From positions 1 to 64,000 of the forward strand of contig RDYW01000034.1 of NCBI GenBank assembly GCA_004293485.1: 64,000 nt of DNA. The letters are read 5' to 3'. A program made the translations under genes and the position numbers. The stretch is from Sphingobacteriales bacterium (lineage in GTDB: Bacteria > Bacteroidota > Bacteroidia > Sphingobacteriales > Sphingobacteriaceae). The notes beneath the pieces are model-generated. The model was not told the origin of the DNA. It made no database searches and worked only from the letters and a program-made list of their open reading frames with translations. Positions 1 to 8,744 of the stretch are shown here, in pieces; positions within the stretch are counted from its first letter, which is position 1; every line of letters begins with the position of its first letter.

Positions 1-75
1 ATTGATGAATTAAAAAAATTGTTGGATGTTAAAACAAACAGGTGGTTAGAACTGTCGGATAAGGCAAAAGGGTAG
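1..75 (+). CDS. 3' end of an unidentified upstream gene (partial)
   Basis: The window opens inside a frame that reads 24 residues (IDELKKLLDVK...LSDKAKG) and stops at TAG 73-75. The tail is charged and helical-looking, but it is too short to assign to a family. It points toward mnmG, with only a parS-like site, a repeat arm and the Mrr gene in between. Before the Mrr insertion it may have been directly upstream of mnmG. The reading frame is supported only by its being open and by its position. Confidence 0.45.
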   Translation: MDELKKLLDVKTNRWLELSDKAKG

Positions 76-104
76 GGGGAAACAACAAAGAGTAAAAGGT
101 AAAA

Positions 105-120
105 CGTTTCACGTGGAACA
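105..120 (-). promoter_or_regulatory. parS-like ParB site, left copy
   Basis: On the minus strand the site reads TGTTCCACGTGAAACG. This matches 15 of 16 positions of the widely conserved chromosomal parS consensus TGTTNCACGTGAAACA. It is the outer end of the inverted repeat flanking the Mrr gene, and its partner at 1340-1355 is a perfect match. ParB binding is inferred from the consensus only; no parA or parB gene lies in the window. Confidence 0.6.
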
Positions 121-174
121 GTCCCCTCTCGGTCTCCCTCCCCCTTTAATTCCCCCAAAGGGGGGGGGGAAACG
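105..174 (+). repeat. left arm of long inverted repeat around the Mrr gene
   Basis: This arm contains the parS-like site, a C-rich segment and a CCCCC-TTTAATT-CCCCC-AAAGGGGG hairpin. It reappears in reverse complement at about 1275-1355. A core of about 42 bases is identical, and the parS-like end is identical over 15 bases. The right arm carries roughly 17 extra bases between these two blocks. The C/G-rich part resembles the REP-like elements found inside the methyltransferase gene at 40981 and 41654. Confidence 0.75.
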
Positions 175-262
175 GAAGACATCCAGCAGCATAAGATTAC
201 AAACATAAACCCCATCCAATTATTTTTTACTCTTGTTTAAAAAAACAGAAATCCAAAAAACA

Positions 263-1141
263 ATGATTGAAAAAAAGAAAAAAACCAAACAAGCAGAATT
301 TACAAAATGGTTTGGCCCTTTACTAAACGCACTTAGGGATCTAGGGGGCTCTGGGAAACCTAAAGAGGTTGTTGAACAAATTTCAAAATCGATGAGAATA
401 CCCGACGAACAACGAGAGGCGATAATGAAATCTGGGATTTTGAGGTTTGACAACCAGGTAGCTTGGGCAAGACAATATTTAATATGGGAAGGCTTACTGG
501 AAGATAGTAAAAGAGGCGTTTGGGCATTATCGCAAAAAGGGCATTCTACAACACTTGACTTAAATCAATCAAGAGAAATATTTTTAAAATGGGTTGAAAT
601 TCACCAAAAGGCAAAGAAAATTAAAAATGATGCTCAAATAATAAACCTTGTTGAAGAAGAGGAGCCAGAGGCTATTGAACAAGAAATGGCACCCGGATTA
701 TTAGAGGTATTACAATCTGTTTCTCCAATAGGGTTTGAGCACATTTGTAAAAGACTTTTAAGAGAACACGGCTTTGAGAGTGTCAATGTAACACAAGCTT
801 CACACGATGGAGGTATAGATGGATATGGAACGTTAGAATTAAATCCATTTGTTAGCATTAAAGTTTTATTTCAATGTAAAAGATATAAAGGCACTGTATC
901 TAGGGCACAAGTTGGAGATTTTAGAAACGCAATGATAGGAAGAGCAGAGAAAGGAATTATATTAACTACTGGAACTTTTTCTGAAGATGCTAAACGAGAA
1001 GCAAGCAGAGATGGTGCACCTCCAATTGAGTTAATTGATGGAAAAAAACTTGTCGATTTATTTGAGAAAGTAGAATTGGGTGTTAAACCCAAAACGATAT
1101 ATGAAGTAGATTATAGCTATTTTGATCAATTTATGAAATAA
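263..1141 (+). CDS. Mrr-type restriction endonuclease
   Basis: Predicted 292-residue type IV-like restriction enzyme that would cleave modified foreign DNA. The N-terminal half (starting TKWFGPLLNALRDLGG) resembles the Mrr winged-helix domain. The C-terminal half carries the Mrr catalytic PD-(D/E)XK fold: GFEHICKRLL, then HDGGIDGYG as the acidic motif, then VLFQCKRYKG as the QxK element, followed by GIILTTGTFS. Length suits the family. I chose ATG 263; a TTG at 233 would add ten residues. The gene stands alone between an upstream gene tail and mnmG and is bracketed by an inverted repeat, which suggests it was acquired. Recognition of methylated DNA is a family property, not something visible here. 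Confidence 0.85.
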   Translation: MIEKKKKTKQAEFTKWFGPLLNALRDLGGSGKPKEVVEQISKSMRIPDEQREAIMKSGILRFDNQVAWARQYLIWEGLLEDSKRGVWALSQKGHSTTLDLNQSREIFLKWVEIHQKAKKIKNDAQIINLVEEEEPEAIEQEMAPGLLEVLQSVSPIGFEHICKRLLREHGFESVNVTQASHDGGIDGYGTLELNPFVSIKVLFQCKRYKGTVSRAQVGDFRNAMIGRAEKGIILTTGTFSEDAKREASRDGAPPIELIDGKKLVDLFEKVELGVKPKTIYEVDYSYFDQFMK

Positions 1142-1272
1142 AAAGGTGTCTTTGCTGATCAAATTTAAAACAACTAATTAACGTCATAAAATTGTGCAAC
1201 TGGGTATCTCCCCTTAAGAGAGACCGTGAGGAAAACGAAAAAGTACGCTTTAGGTCTGCGATTGGGCATCTC

Positions 1273-1355
1273 CCGTTTCTCCCCCTTTGGGGGAATTAAA
1301 GGGGGAGGGAGACCGAGAGGGGAAGAGGGGAAAAGGGATTGTTCCACGTGAAACA
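1273..1355 (+). repeat. right arm of long inverted repeat around the Mrr gene
   Basis: Reverse complement of the 105-174 segment, with about 17 additional bases (AAGAGGGGAAAAGGGAT region) next to the parS-like end. It runs up to 13 bases before the mnmG start, so it forms the mnmG leader. Together the arms enclose about 1.1 kb with the Mrr gene. Confidence 0.75.
1340..1355 (+). promoter_or_regulatory. parS-like ParB site, right copy
   Basis: TGTTCCACGTGAAACA is an exact 16/16 match to the chromosomal parS consensus TGTTNCACGTGAAACA. In many bacteria parS sites cluster near the replication origin, and mnmG (gidA) is a frequent origin neighbour. Placement here, 13 bases before mnmG, fits that pattern. 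Binding is not demonstrated. Confidence 0.7.
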
Positions 1356-1367
1356 AAAATTAAAAAA

Positions 1368-3230
1368 ATGTTTAAAAAATACGATGTTATAATAGTAGGA
1401 GGTGGCCACGCTGGTTGCGAAGCGGCAGCAGCGGCAGCCAATTTAGGTTCTAGCGTTATGCTGGTTACTATGAATATGGGCACTATTGCCCAAATGAGTT
1501 GCAACCCTGCAATGGGTGGTGTAGCCAAAGGGCAAATTGTGAGAGAAATTGATGCAATGGGCGGTTATTCGGGGATAATTTCCGATAAAACTACGCTGCA
1601 ATTTAGAATGCTCAACCTATCTAAAGGCCCGGCAATGTGGTCGCCACGTACCCAAAACGATAGGATGCGCTTTGCAGAAGAATGGCGATTGGCATTAGAA
1701 CAAACCCCCAATGTTGATTTTTGGCAAGATATGGTAGCTGAACTTATTATTGAGGATGGCAAAGTTTGCGGCGTTAAAACGTCGCTAGGGGTAAACATAA
1801 TGGCCGAAGCTGTGGTGCTTACCAACGGCACTTTTTTAAACGGTTTGATACATATTGGCGAGAAAAAAATGGGCGGTGGCCGTACCGCCGAAAAAGCAGC
1901 AACGGGTTTAACCGAACAATTGGTGGCTTTAGGCTTTGAAGCTGGGCGAATGAAAACAGGCACCCCACCACGGGTAGATGGCCGAAGTTTGGATTATAGC
2001 AAAATGGAAGAGCAATGGGGCGATGATGATGCAGGCAGTTTTTCGTACACAAATGTAGAAATCCCAAAAGAAAAACGCTGTTGTTGGATAACCTATACCA
2101 ACCAAGCGGTACACGATACACTAAAAGAAGGCTTCGAGAAATCGCCGATGTTTACTGGCCGAATTAAAGGTTTGGGGCCGCGTTATTGCCCGTCTATCGA
2201 AGATAAAATAAACCGCTTTGCCGAGCGTGAACGCCACCAAATATTTGTAGAGCCCGAGGGTTTTAATACGGTAGAAATTTATGTAAACGGTTTTTCAACC
2301 TCCTTACCAGAGGATGTACAGTACCGAGCATTAAAACAAATTGCAGGATTTGAGAACGTAAAAATGTTTAGGCCAGGTTATGCTATTGAGTACGATTACT
2401 TTCCACCTACTCAATTAAATTTAAGTTTAGAAACCAAGCGTATAAGCAATCTTTTTTTTGCAGGACAAATAAATGGCACCACAGGTTACGAGGAAGCGGC
2501 AGCACAAGGCTTTATTGCGGGTATAAATGCACACCAAAAAATCAATAATAAAGAGGCTTTAATTTTAAAAAGAAGCGAATCGTATATTGGCGTTTTAATT
2601 GATGATTTGGTAACTAAAGGTACCGAAGAACCGTACCGTATGTTTACCTCCAGGGCCGAACATAGGCTTTTATTACGTCAAGATAACGCCGACGAACGCC
2701 TAACGCCTATTGCTTATGCCTTAGGTTTGGTAAATAAAGAACGCTTAAAAAAGGTGGAAGATAAAATAGCAAACGCACAAAACATCATAAATTTTGCTAA
2801 AATTACGGCTGTTGATATGGCCATCGCCAACCCATTGTTAGAGCGTTTAGGAACATCGGCGGTAAGCCAAAGCGTAAAACTTTATAATTTATTAAGCAGG
2901 CCACAGGTAAACATTAACGATTTAAGAAGCATCAGCGAAAGCTTTAATAATTTACTTTCGGGCTTTGATAGGCAAACGATTGAGCAAGCCGAAATAAAAA
3001 TTAAGTACGATAGCTATTTTGAAAAAGAATTGGAGATTGTAAACAAGATGAAAAAAATGGAGGACAAAGAAATTAATCCTGATTTTGATTATAGCCACTT
3101 AAATTCTTTATCGCATGAGGCGAGAGAAAAACTAAAAAAAATAAAACCAAAAACTTTGGGGCAGGCATCTAGGATTTCGGGTGTAACACCGTCGGATATT
3201 TCGGTACTGATGGTTCATATCAGCAGATAA
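1368..3230 (+). CDS. mnmG: tRNA uridine-5-carboxymethylaminomethyl modification enzyme MnmG
   Basis: 620-residue FAD-dependent enzyme that works with MnmE to modify the wobble uridine of certain tRNAs. The start at ATG 1368 gives [16 protein letters not shown], placing the dinucleotide-binding GGGHAG motif at the usual position; an upstream in-frame start at 1287 would read through the repeat and parS-like site and is unlikely. Also visible are [20 protein letters not shown], the [10 protein letters not shown] motif and [13 protein letters not shown], plus the C-terminal helical domain ending in [18 protein letters not shown]. Length and all signature motifs are normal. The leader contains a parS-like site and a G/C-rich hairpin, so expression may be affected by the Mrr insertion. 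Confidence 0.97.
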   Translation: MFKKYDVIIVGGGHAGCEAAAAAANLGSSVMLVTMNMGTIAQMSCNPAMGGVAKGQIVREIDAMGGYSGIISDKTTLQFRMLNLSKGPAMWSPRTQNDRMRFAEEWRLALEQTPNVDFWQDMVAELIIEDGKVCGVKTSLGVNIMAEAVVLTNGTFLNGLIHIGEKKMGGGRTAEKAATGLTEQLVALGFEAGRMKTGTPPRVDGRSLDYSKMEEQWGDDDAGSFSYTNVEIPKEKRCCWITYTNQAVHDTLKEGFEKSPMFTGRIKGLGPRYCPSIEDKINRFAERERHQIFVEPEGFNTVEIYVNGFSTSLPEDVQYRALKQIAGFENVKMFRPGYAIEYDYFPPTQLNLSLETKRISNLFFAGQINGTTGYEEAAAQGFIAGINAHQKINNKEALILKRSESYIGVLIDDLVTKGTEEPYRMFTSRAEHRLLLRQDNADERLTPIAYALGLVNKERLKKVEDKIANAQNIINFAKITAVDMAIANPLLERLGTSAVSQSVKLYNLLSRPQVNINDLRSISESFNNLLSGFDRQTIEQAEIKIKYDSYFEKELEIVNKMKKMEDKEINPDFDYSHLNSLSHEAREKLKKIKPKTLGQASRISGVTPSDISVLMVHISR

Positions 3231-3361
3231 CGGTAAGTGTTTGGTAAATAGCCGCTTAACTACAAAAAACAAGGTGCTATAAAATGGACTAAAAATCCAT
3301 CATCAAAAATTTTTAATAATAATACTTGCAAAAACGCAAAAAACGATAAAATCGCTTTAAA

Positions 3362-4990
3362 ATGGGCTTAAATGTAAAACGCATTAATTATTTAATTTTC
3401 GGGATGGCTTTTTGGGCTATTTTGCTGGTTACAGCTTGCGCAAGCATACAACAGCCGCAAGGTGGCCCACGCGATACCGCCCCCCCAAAAGTATTGAACG
3501 AGTTGCCAAAAAATTTGACCAAGAATTTTAACAGTAAAAAAATAGCCATTACTTTCGATGAATTTTTTAAACTGAATAACGAGTTTACCGAAATATCGGT
3601 TTCGCCGGCGCAAGAAATTCCTCCCACCTTTAAAATCAAACAAAAAACTTTAGAAATTGCGTTTAAAGACTCGCTGGAAAAAAACACCACTTATACTATA
3701 AATTTTGGCAAAGCCATACAAGATGTAAACGAAAACATAGAATTAAAAAATTACAGCTACGTTTTTTCTACGGGGAATAAAATAGATTCGTTGCAAATGG
3801 GTGGCAAGGTGGTAAATTATTTAGATGGTAAAGAAGAAAAAGAAATTACAGTATTTATTCTCCCCGTTAGCCGCGATAGTATTTTTGGTAAAAAACGGGC
3901 ATCGTATTTTACTACAACCGATAGTGCGGGTAATTTTAGTTTAAAAAACATAAAAGAAGATAATTACCGAATTTATGCTTTAAAAGAAGAGGGCGGCGGC
4001 GATAGAATTTACAACCAACCGGGCGAGCAAATTGGTTTTTTGGCAAATCCCATAAAATTAAATAAAGACACCGCAGGTATAAAACTAAAAATATTTAAAC
4101 AAATACCCGATAATTTTAGAACCGAAGATTTTAAAATCCAGCAAGATGGTAAAATTATAATGGTGTTTAATAAAGGCATTAAAAAGCCATCGTTACGGTT
4201 TTTAAATGCAACGCCCAACAAGCCGTTTATAGCGTTTTCGGCCAAGGCCGATACCTTAAATATGTGGTTGCGTGATTTAAGTTTCGATTCGCTAAAGGTA
4301 GAGATAAACGACAACAACAAACCCATTGATACCGTAAAACTACAGCGCAATAAAACCGATAAATATGTGCGTACTTTGGCTTATACCGATAATTTATCGG
4401 GCAATAAAATACAGCCAGCAACACGGTTTACGGTAAAGTTTAATTCCCCTATCGAGGGTATTGATAAAACAAAAGTGGTGCTTTTGCAAGACTCTACCGT
4501 TATTGATAATTTTACCCTTAACAAATTAGACAATGGCCGCGATTTTCAGATACTTTATCCATATAAAATTAAAAAACTATATACGCTAACTTTTAACGAA
4601 AAAGCGGTTGAGGATATTTATGGCACCACCAACAAAGCACTAAAAACCAAATTTACGTTAGACGAAGTAGAAAACTACGGCAACCTAAACCTTAAAATAG
4701 TAAAAACCGATAGCACCAAAAATTATATTGTACAGCTAATTACCGAAACAGGTACGGTTATAAAACAAGATATTATTAAAAGCAACAAAACGCTTATTTA
4801 CAATTACTTAAACAACAACAAATACCGCATAAAGGTAATTGAAGACTTAAACAAAAACGGCGAATACGATAGCGGTAACCTATTAAGGAAAGAGCAACCC
4901 GAAAAAAGTTGGTTTTTTGAGAAAGATATAATTATACGGCCAAACTGGGACCAAGAATATCAAGTAGTTGTGCCAAAATACTTTGAATAA
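3362..4990 (+). CDS. Ig-like (Big_5) domain lipoprotein
   Basis: 542-residue predicted lipoprotein of a family common in Bacteroidota. A signal peptide ends in the lipobox LVTAC (Cys about residue 26), followed by the family hallmark QPQGGPRDTAPPKVL. Residues about 40-130 form a Big_5-type Ig-like domain (KIAITFDEFFKLNN ... TYTINFGKAIQDVNEN). The rest has carboxypeptidase-regulatory-like and further Ig-like segments, for example SAGNFSLKNIKEDNYRIYAL and NKYRIKVIEDLNKNGEYDSG, the latter with a calcium-binding look. Probably periplasmic or outer-membrane anchored. Its precise role is unknown. It stands alone, with an AT-rich 130-base leader after mnmG. Confidence 0.85.
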   Translation: MGLNVKRINYLIFGMAFWAILLVTACASIQQPQGGPRDTAPPKVLNELPKNLTKNFNSKKIAITFDEFFKLNNEFTEISVSPAQEIPPTFKIKQKTLEIAFKDSLEKNTTYTINFGKAIQDVNENIELKNYSYVFSTGNKIDSLQMGGKVVNYLDGKEEKEITVFILPVSRDSIFGKKRASYFTTTDSAGNFSLKNIKEDNYRIYALKEEGGGDRIYNQPGEQIGFLANPIKLNKDTAGIKLKIFKQIPDNFRTEDFKIQQDGKIIMVFNKGIKKPSLRFLNATPNKPFIAFSAKADTLNMWLRDLSFDSLKVEINDNNKPIDTVKLQRNKTDKYVRTLAYTDNLSGNKIQPATRFTVKFNSPIEGIDKTKVVLLQDSTVIDNFTLNKLDNGRDFQILYPYKIKKLYTLTFNEKAVEDIYGTTNKALKTKFTLDEVENYGNLNLKIVKTDSTKNYIVQLITETGTVIKQDIIKSNKTLIYNYLNNNKYRIKVIEDLNKNGEYDSGNLLRKEQPEKSWFFEKDIIIRPNWDQEYQVVVPKYFE

Positions 4991-5093
4991 CAATCCGTTT
5001 TTTTTAAAATATATTACTTTAACCTAAAACAAGTTTATTTTTTTGTTTAATTATTTAGAAAACGTGTAATTCTTTTTTAAGACGTAAAAGATT

Positions 5094-5627
5094 TTATTGT
5101 TTCCATATATCTTCAAAATCAAAATCAATTTTACAATTTTTATCTAATTCAAATGTATTTGTATGGGTTTGCTAGTAATAATTATCAATTAATTCATAAA
5201 CCTCAACTGTTTTTTTAAGATAGTCGGCTAATAAATAATACCTTACGCCTTGTTCTCTGTACAATTCAAATTTAATAACACGGTTATTTTTTATTGAAGT
5301 TGGCGAAATCATTTCTACAACTAGTACAGGTGGAAATTCTAAATACTCATCACTAACAGATCCACAAACAATCATCATATCTGGTCTAACTACTGTTTCT
5401 TCATTTACTTTCCAATCTAACTCCGAAAAAAGTAAACAATTGCAATTGTTGTTTTTATTGAGTGAGTACTTACCTTGGTAAATAAAATTTACAATTGCCA
5501 AATTGTGTTTTGGTACAGGCGAGGGCGACATTTGATATGGATAACCATTTACCAATTCCCAATCTTCCTTCCAGTTTTTATAATCGTTGTAGGTGTAACG
5601 TGGTGGTTCAAAGTTGTATGTTTTCAT
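5094..5627 (-). pseudogene. Uma2-family (DUF820) PD-(D/E)XK nuclease, interrupted by in-frame TAG
   Basis: The upstream 151 codons encode a Uma2-type protein: MKTYNFEPPRYTYNDYKNW, then WELVNGYPYQMSPSP, ELDWKVNEETVVRPDMMIVCG (PD at the catalytic site), PPVLVVEMISPTS (the ExxS element), and KFELYREQGVRYYLLAD. The frame stops at TAG 5172-5174. It then continues without any shift for another 25 codons, QTHTNTFELDKNC followed by KIDFDFEDIWKQ, to TAA at 5094. That tail is the usual Uma2 C-terminus, so the stop looks like a CAG-to-TAG change. The truncated protein keeps the catalytic core but lacks the last strand and helix. Uma2 proteins are widespread, often in cyanobacteria and Bacteroidota, with no settled function. 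Confidence 0.8.
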
Positions 5628-5824
5628 AATTTTATTTTTTATAAAGTTACCAAGAACAGGTACAAAATATAGAACGTTTTTTGTGAGAAATTACTATTTA
5701 TGGTGTTATGTATAAAATTCTCCGTATTCTTCAATAAATAAAAAAGTTTTGACTCACCCAAGCATTTACAAATCTATAGAACGCTTCGCTAACTCTGAGG
5801 ATAAAAGGAAACGCTGCGCTCGTT

Positions 5825-5983
5825 TTAAGGGTAAACGTGTTTAAACGCATAAGATTTAATTTGCTTTAAATGGTCGTAGAAAATTTCTGTAATTTTTAAA
5901 CTATCTTCCGTGGTTGGTGGCACACCAAATGCCAAAAGAATGTTGTTGGTGTGCCACCAAAGCGGGCATATAGCAACGCTGCG
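5825..5983 (-). pseudogene. remnant of an unidentified gene, C-terminal piece only
   Basis: An open stretch of 52 codons follows an in-frame TAG (5984-5986) and reads RSVAICPLWWHTNNILLAFG followed by VPPTTEDSLKITEIFYDHLK and a short end KQIKSYAFKHVYP. It has the amphipathic look of real protein but no start codon, and no family was recognised. It sits between two broken accessory genes (Uma2 and ParE), which supports reading it as debris. It could also be a chance open frame. Confidence 0.3.
5914..5960. repeat. 15-bp perfect inverted repeat (hairpin)
   Basis: TTGGTGGCACACCAA at 5914-5928 is followed after 17 bases by its exact reverse complement TTGGTGTGCCACCAA at 5946-5960. No U-run follows on either strand, so it does not look like an intrinsic terminator. 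It lies inside the gene remnant on the minus strand. Confidence 0.7.
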
Positions 5984-6014
5984 CTAAATATAAAGCTAAA
6001 ATGAGGAAATGTAA

Positions 6015-6326
6015 CTAATACCCCAATGGCTCTCTGCTTGTATGTCTTATTCTTAAAACCCTTATTTCCTCTGTTTCTAATTTTATTTGGTAAGTAACTC
6101 GTTAGCTATAAATTACAAAGGCTCTGAAATTATTGTTTGACAAATATTTAAGTTTATCTAACTCATTAATAAATGGATTGATTTTGATTATTTTGAGTTT
6201 TGCAATAATTGCATTTTTAACAATTTTGGCGGCTTGGGGGCTCTGTTTTTCTAAATACGTTAAAACATCTTTAAAATGTTCTAGGGCTTTTCTATCCCAG
6301 ATTATTTTAAAAGAAGGTTTTACCAT
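6015..6326 (-). pseudogene. RelE/ParE-family toxin, interrupted by in-frame TAA
   Basis: The first 74 codons (MVKPSFKIIWDRKALEHFKD ... NNFRAFVIYS) are a typical ParE/RelE-type toxin start with the A-x-x-H-x-x-D helix and the FRAFVIY strand. The frame stops at TAA 6102-6104. It then runs on, unshifted, as RVTYQIKLETEEIRVLRIRH plus TSREPLGY to TAG at 6015. That is the normal family C-terminus (the RIRHTSREP motif), so one stop has replaced a Tyr-like codon. The protein made would lack the last strands needed for activity. The antitoxin gene upstream is intact and overlaps it by seven bases (ATGGTAA), the usual toxin-antitoxin layout. Confidence 0.8.
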
Positions 6327-6550
6327 TTAGCTAATTCCTTAAGTGCATCTTGGTGAGTAACAAAATTACCATTTTCAATCCTAGAAACCGCTTCATCAAC
6401 TTCTTTGTTATACTGTTTTTGGCTAATTCTCTCGTTATCTTTTTCGATATTCAAAAAACTCTTAATCATTTCTAAAATTAACTCTTGTTGTTTTGCAGAT
6501 AAAAGAGGAAGGTAATTATCTACTTGTTTTTTTATTGCAGTTGCTGTCAT
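6320..6550 (-). CDS. antitoxin partner of the ParE-type toxin
   Basis: 76-residue protein with a helical N-terminus (TAIKKQVDNYLPLLSAKQQE), a charged middle and a C-terminal stretch EAVSRIENGNFVTHQDALKE LAKW, as in small Bacteroidota antitoxins paired with RelE/ParE toxins. Its stop overlaps the toxin start. The antitoxin reading frame is complete although the toxin carries a nonsense codon, so it may now be a relic or may act on other toxins. Family assignment rests mainly on the operon layout and size. Confidence 0.65.
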   Translation of the reverse strand: MTATAIKKQVDNYLPLLSAKQQELILEMIKSFLNIEKDNERISQKQYNKEVDEAVSRIENGNFVTHQDALKELAKW

Positions 6551-6632
6551 ATTAAAATGGATACGTTAAATCAAATTTACTAAAAACTATTTCGAAATAG
6601 CAAAGCTATTTAAAATGTAACCTTTCCCCCCC

Positions 6633-7151
6633 CTACATAAACCAACCTGCATACATTACATAATTATCGGGTAACTTCCTCAACAACTCCTTTTGCTCCT
6701 CCGTTAAAGGTTTAATTTTTTTAGCGGGCATACCGGCATATAAAAAACCACTTTCGCAAATGGTATTTTCTAAAACAACAGCTCCAGCGGCTATAATTAC
6801 GTATTCTTCTACTACGGCGTTATCCATAATAATGGCACCCATCCCTACCAAAACATAATCATTTAATGTACAACCATGTACCAAAGCCCTATGACCAATG
6901 TTTACATAATTCCCAATATTAGTAGCTGCTTTTTGGTAAGTGGCGTGTATAATGGCTCCGTCTTGTATATTGGTGTGGTGGCCAATTTTAATATAGTTAA
7001 CATCGCCACGGATTACGGCGGTAAACCAAACCGAACATTTATCGCCCATCGTAACATCGCCAACTAGGGTAGCGTTATCGGCTATAAAACAATCTCTTCC
7101 CCAGTTGGGGTATTTGCCGTTTACGGGCAGTATCAGTGGGTTTTGGTTCAT
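6633..7151 (-). CDS. gamma-carbonic anhydrase family protein (YrdA/PaaY-like)
   Basis: 172-residue left-handed beta-helix protein built of hexapeptide repeats (IADNATLVGDVTMGDKCSVW, VIRGDVNYIKIG). The three zinc-ligand histidines sit at IIHAT and IGHRALVHGC. The family includes gamma-carbonic anhydrases and homologues of unproven activity. A C-terminal helix (TEEQKELLRKLPDNYVMYAG) is normal. Its start follows the nadB stop with no gap, so the two genes form an operon. It could serve as a CO2/bicarbonate enzyme or as a structural homologue; the sequence does not decide. Confidence 0.88.
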   Translation of the reverse strand: MNQNPLILPVNGKYPNWGRDCFIADNATLVGDVTMGDKCSVWFTAVIRGDVNYIKIGHHTNIQDGAIIHATYQKAATNIGNYVNIGHRALVHGCTLNDYVLVGMGAIIMDNAVVEEYVIIAAGAVVLENTICESGFLYAGMPAKKIKPLTEEQKELLRKLPDNYVMYAGWFM

Positions 7152-8744
7152 TTATAAAATGGTGTCATTTAAGTTTATATCGTGGTTTGGGTAGTCGGTG
7201 GTATAATGTAAGCCTCGGCTTTCTTTACGCAACATAGCCGATTTTATCACAATATAAGAAACCTGTATTAAGTTACGCAACTCGCATAGCTTAACGGATA
7301 GTTTAGTTTTCTTATAAAAATCTTCTGTTTCTTCGTACAGCAAACCTAGGCGTCGCATTGCCCTATCCAGCCTAAAATCGCTACGTACAATCCCCACATA
7401 ATCGCTCATCATTTTCTGCATTTCTCGCACATTATGCGTAACCAAAATATCTTCGTTGGATAAACTGGTATTGGTATCGTTCCAGTCGGGAATGTTTTCG
7501 GGGATAATAAAATCTTTAATTATTTCTTTGGTGGTGAGATATATGCGGTGTGCATACACCAAGGCTTCTAATAACGAATTTGATGCCAATCTATTAGCTC
7601 CGTGTAAACCCGTGGAAGTAACTTCGCCGCAGGCAAATAAACGGTTAATAGATGTTTGCCCGTTAGTATTTACCATTACGCCGCCACACATATAATGGCA
7701 GGCTGGGGTTACGGGTATTCTATCCTTTGTCATATCTAAACCTATAGATAAACATTTGGCATATATATTAGGGAAATGGGTTAAAATATCTTCTTTTTTA
7801 CGGTGCGTAATATCTAAATAAACAAAATCATCGCCCGATTTTTTCATCTCATTATCTATCGCCCTGGCTACAATATCTCGGGGTGCAAGCGAGCCTCGTT
7901 CATCATACTCGTACATAAACTCTACGCCGTCTTTACGTTTTAGTACACCACCAAATCCACGTACCGCTTCCGAAATTAAAAATGATGGATATTCGCCAGG
8001 ATTATACAAAGCCGTGGGGTGAAACTGTATAAATTCCATGTTGCGTACTTTGGCTTTGGCTCGGTAAGCCATCGCAATACCATCGCCTGTGGCAATAGTG
8101 GGGTTTGTGGTTGATGCATAAATATGCCCAGCACCACCAGCGGCCATTAAGGTAATTTTAGAAAGTATTTTTTCTATTTGTCCGTTGGCAGTATTTAAAG
8201 CATATATGCCATAACACGCAATATCGTCCGATTTTTTATTTACAAAATCACCAATATGGTGTTGCGTAATTAAATCAACCGCAAAGTAATGGGTTAAAAT
8301 TTCAATATTGGGGTTTTCATGAATTTCTTGTAATAAACTACGCTCAATCTCGAAACCTGTAATATCTTTATAATGCAAAACACGGTGTTCGCTATGGCCG
8401 CCTTCTTTGGCTAAATCGTAAATGCCGGCATTTGTTTTATCAAACTGAGTGCCATAAGCAATAATTTCGCTAATTCTTTCTGGTCCTTCTCGCACTACCA
8501 GTTCTACAACTTCTTTATTGCACAAACCATCGCCAGCTATTAAGGTATCGCTAATATGTTTCTCGAACGAGTCTTCTTGCTTATCCACCACCACGGCAAC
8601 TCCGCCTTGAGCGTATTTGGTATTACTTTCATCTTCGTTAGATTTGGTTACTATCAATACTTTACCGTGTTTAGCTGCTTTTAATGCAAAACTTAAACCC
8701 GCAATACCCGAACCCACAATTAAGAAATCAACATTTCTCATCAT
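7152..8744 (-). CDS. nadB: L-aspartate oxidase NadB
   Basis: 530-residue flavoprotein for the first step of de novo NAD synthesis, converting L-aspartate to iminoaspartate. Motifs include the N-terminal FAD site DFLIVGSGIAGLSFALKAA, SNTKYAQGGVAVV, EGGHSEHRVLHYKD, the substrate-site region MEFIQFHPTAL, SEAVRGFGGVL, APRDIVARAID, and TPACHYMCGGVMVNTNGQTS with FACGEVTSTGLHGANRLASN. Length is normal. It is divergent from nadA across about 400 bases and shares its transcript with the gamma-carbonic anhydrase gene. A second Met immediately follows the first, and either could be the start. Confidence 0.97.
   Translation of the reverse strand: MMRNVDFLIVGSGIAGLSFALKAAKHGKVLIVTKSNEDESNTKYAQGGVAVVVDKQEDSFEKHISDTLIAGDGLCNKEVVELVVREGPERISEIIAYGTQFDKTNAGIYDLAKEGGHSEHRVLHYKDITGFEIERSLLQEIHENPNIEILTHYFAVDLITQHHIGDFVNKKSDDIACYGIYALNTANGQIEKILSKITLMAAGGAGHIYASTTNPTIATGDGIAMAYRAKAKVRNMEFIQFHPTALYNPGEYPSFLISEAVRGFGGVLKRKDGVEFMYEYDERGSLAPRDIVARAIDNEMKKSGDDFVYLDITHRKKEDILTHFPNIYAKCLSIGLDMTKDRIPVTPACHYMCGGVMVNTNGQTSINRLFACGEVTSTGLHGANRLASNSLLEALVYAHRIYLTTKEIIKDFIIPENIPDWNDTNTSLSNEDILVTHNVREMQKMMSDYVGIVRSDFRLDRAMRRLGLLYEETEDFYKKTKLSVKLCELRNLIQVSYIVIKSAMLRKESRGLHYTTDYPNHDINLNDTIL

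Noticed and set aside
1287-1367. Alternative upstream start of mnmG
   Set aside because: It would translate the repeat and the parS-like site; the motif GGGHAG sits correctly from ATG 1368.
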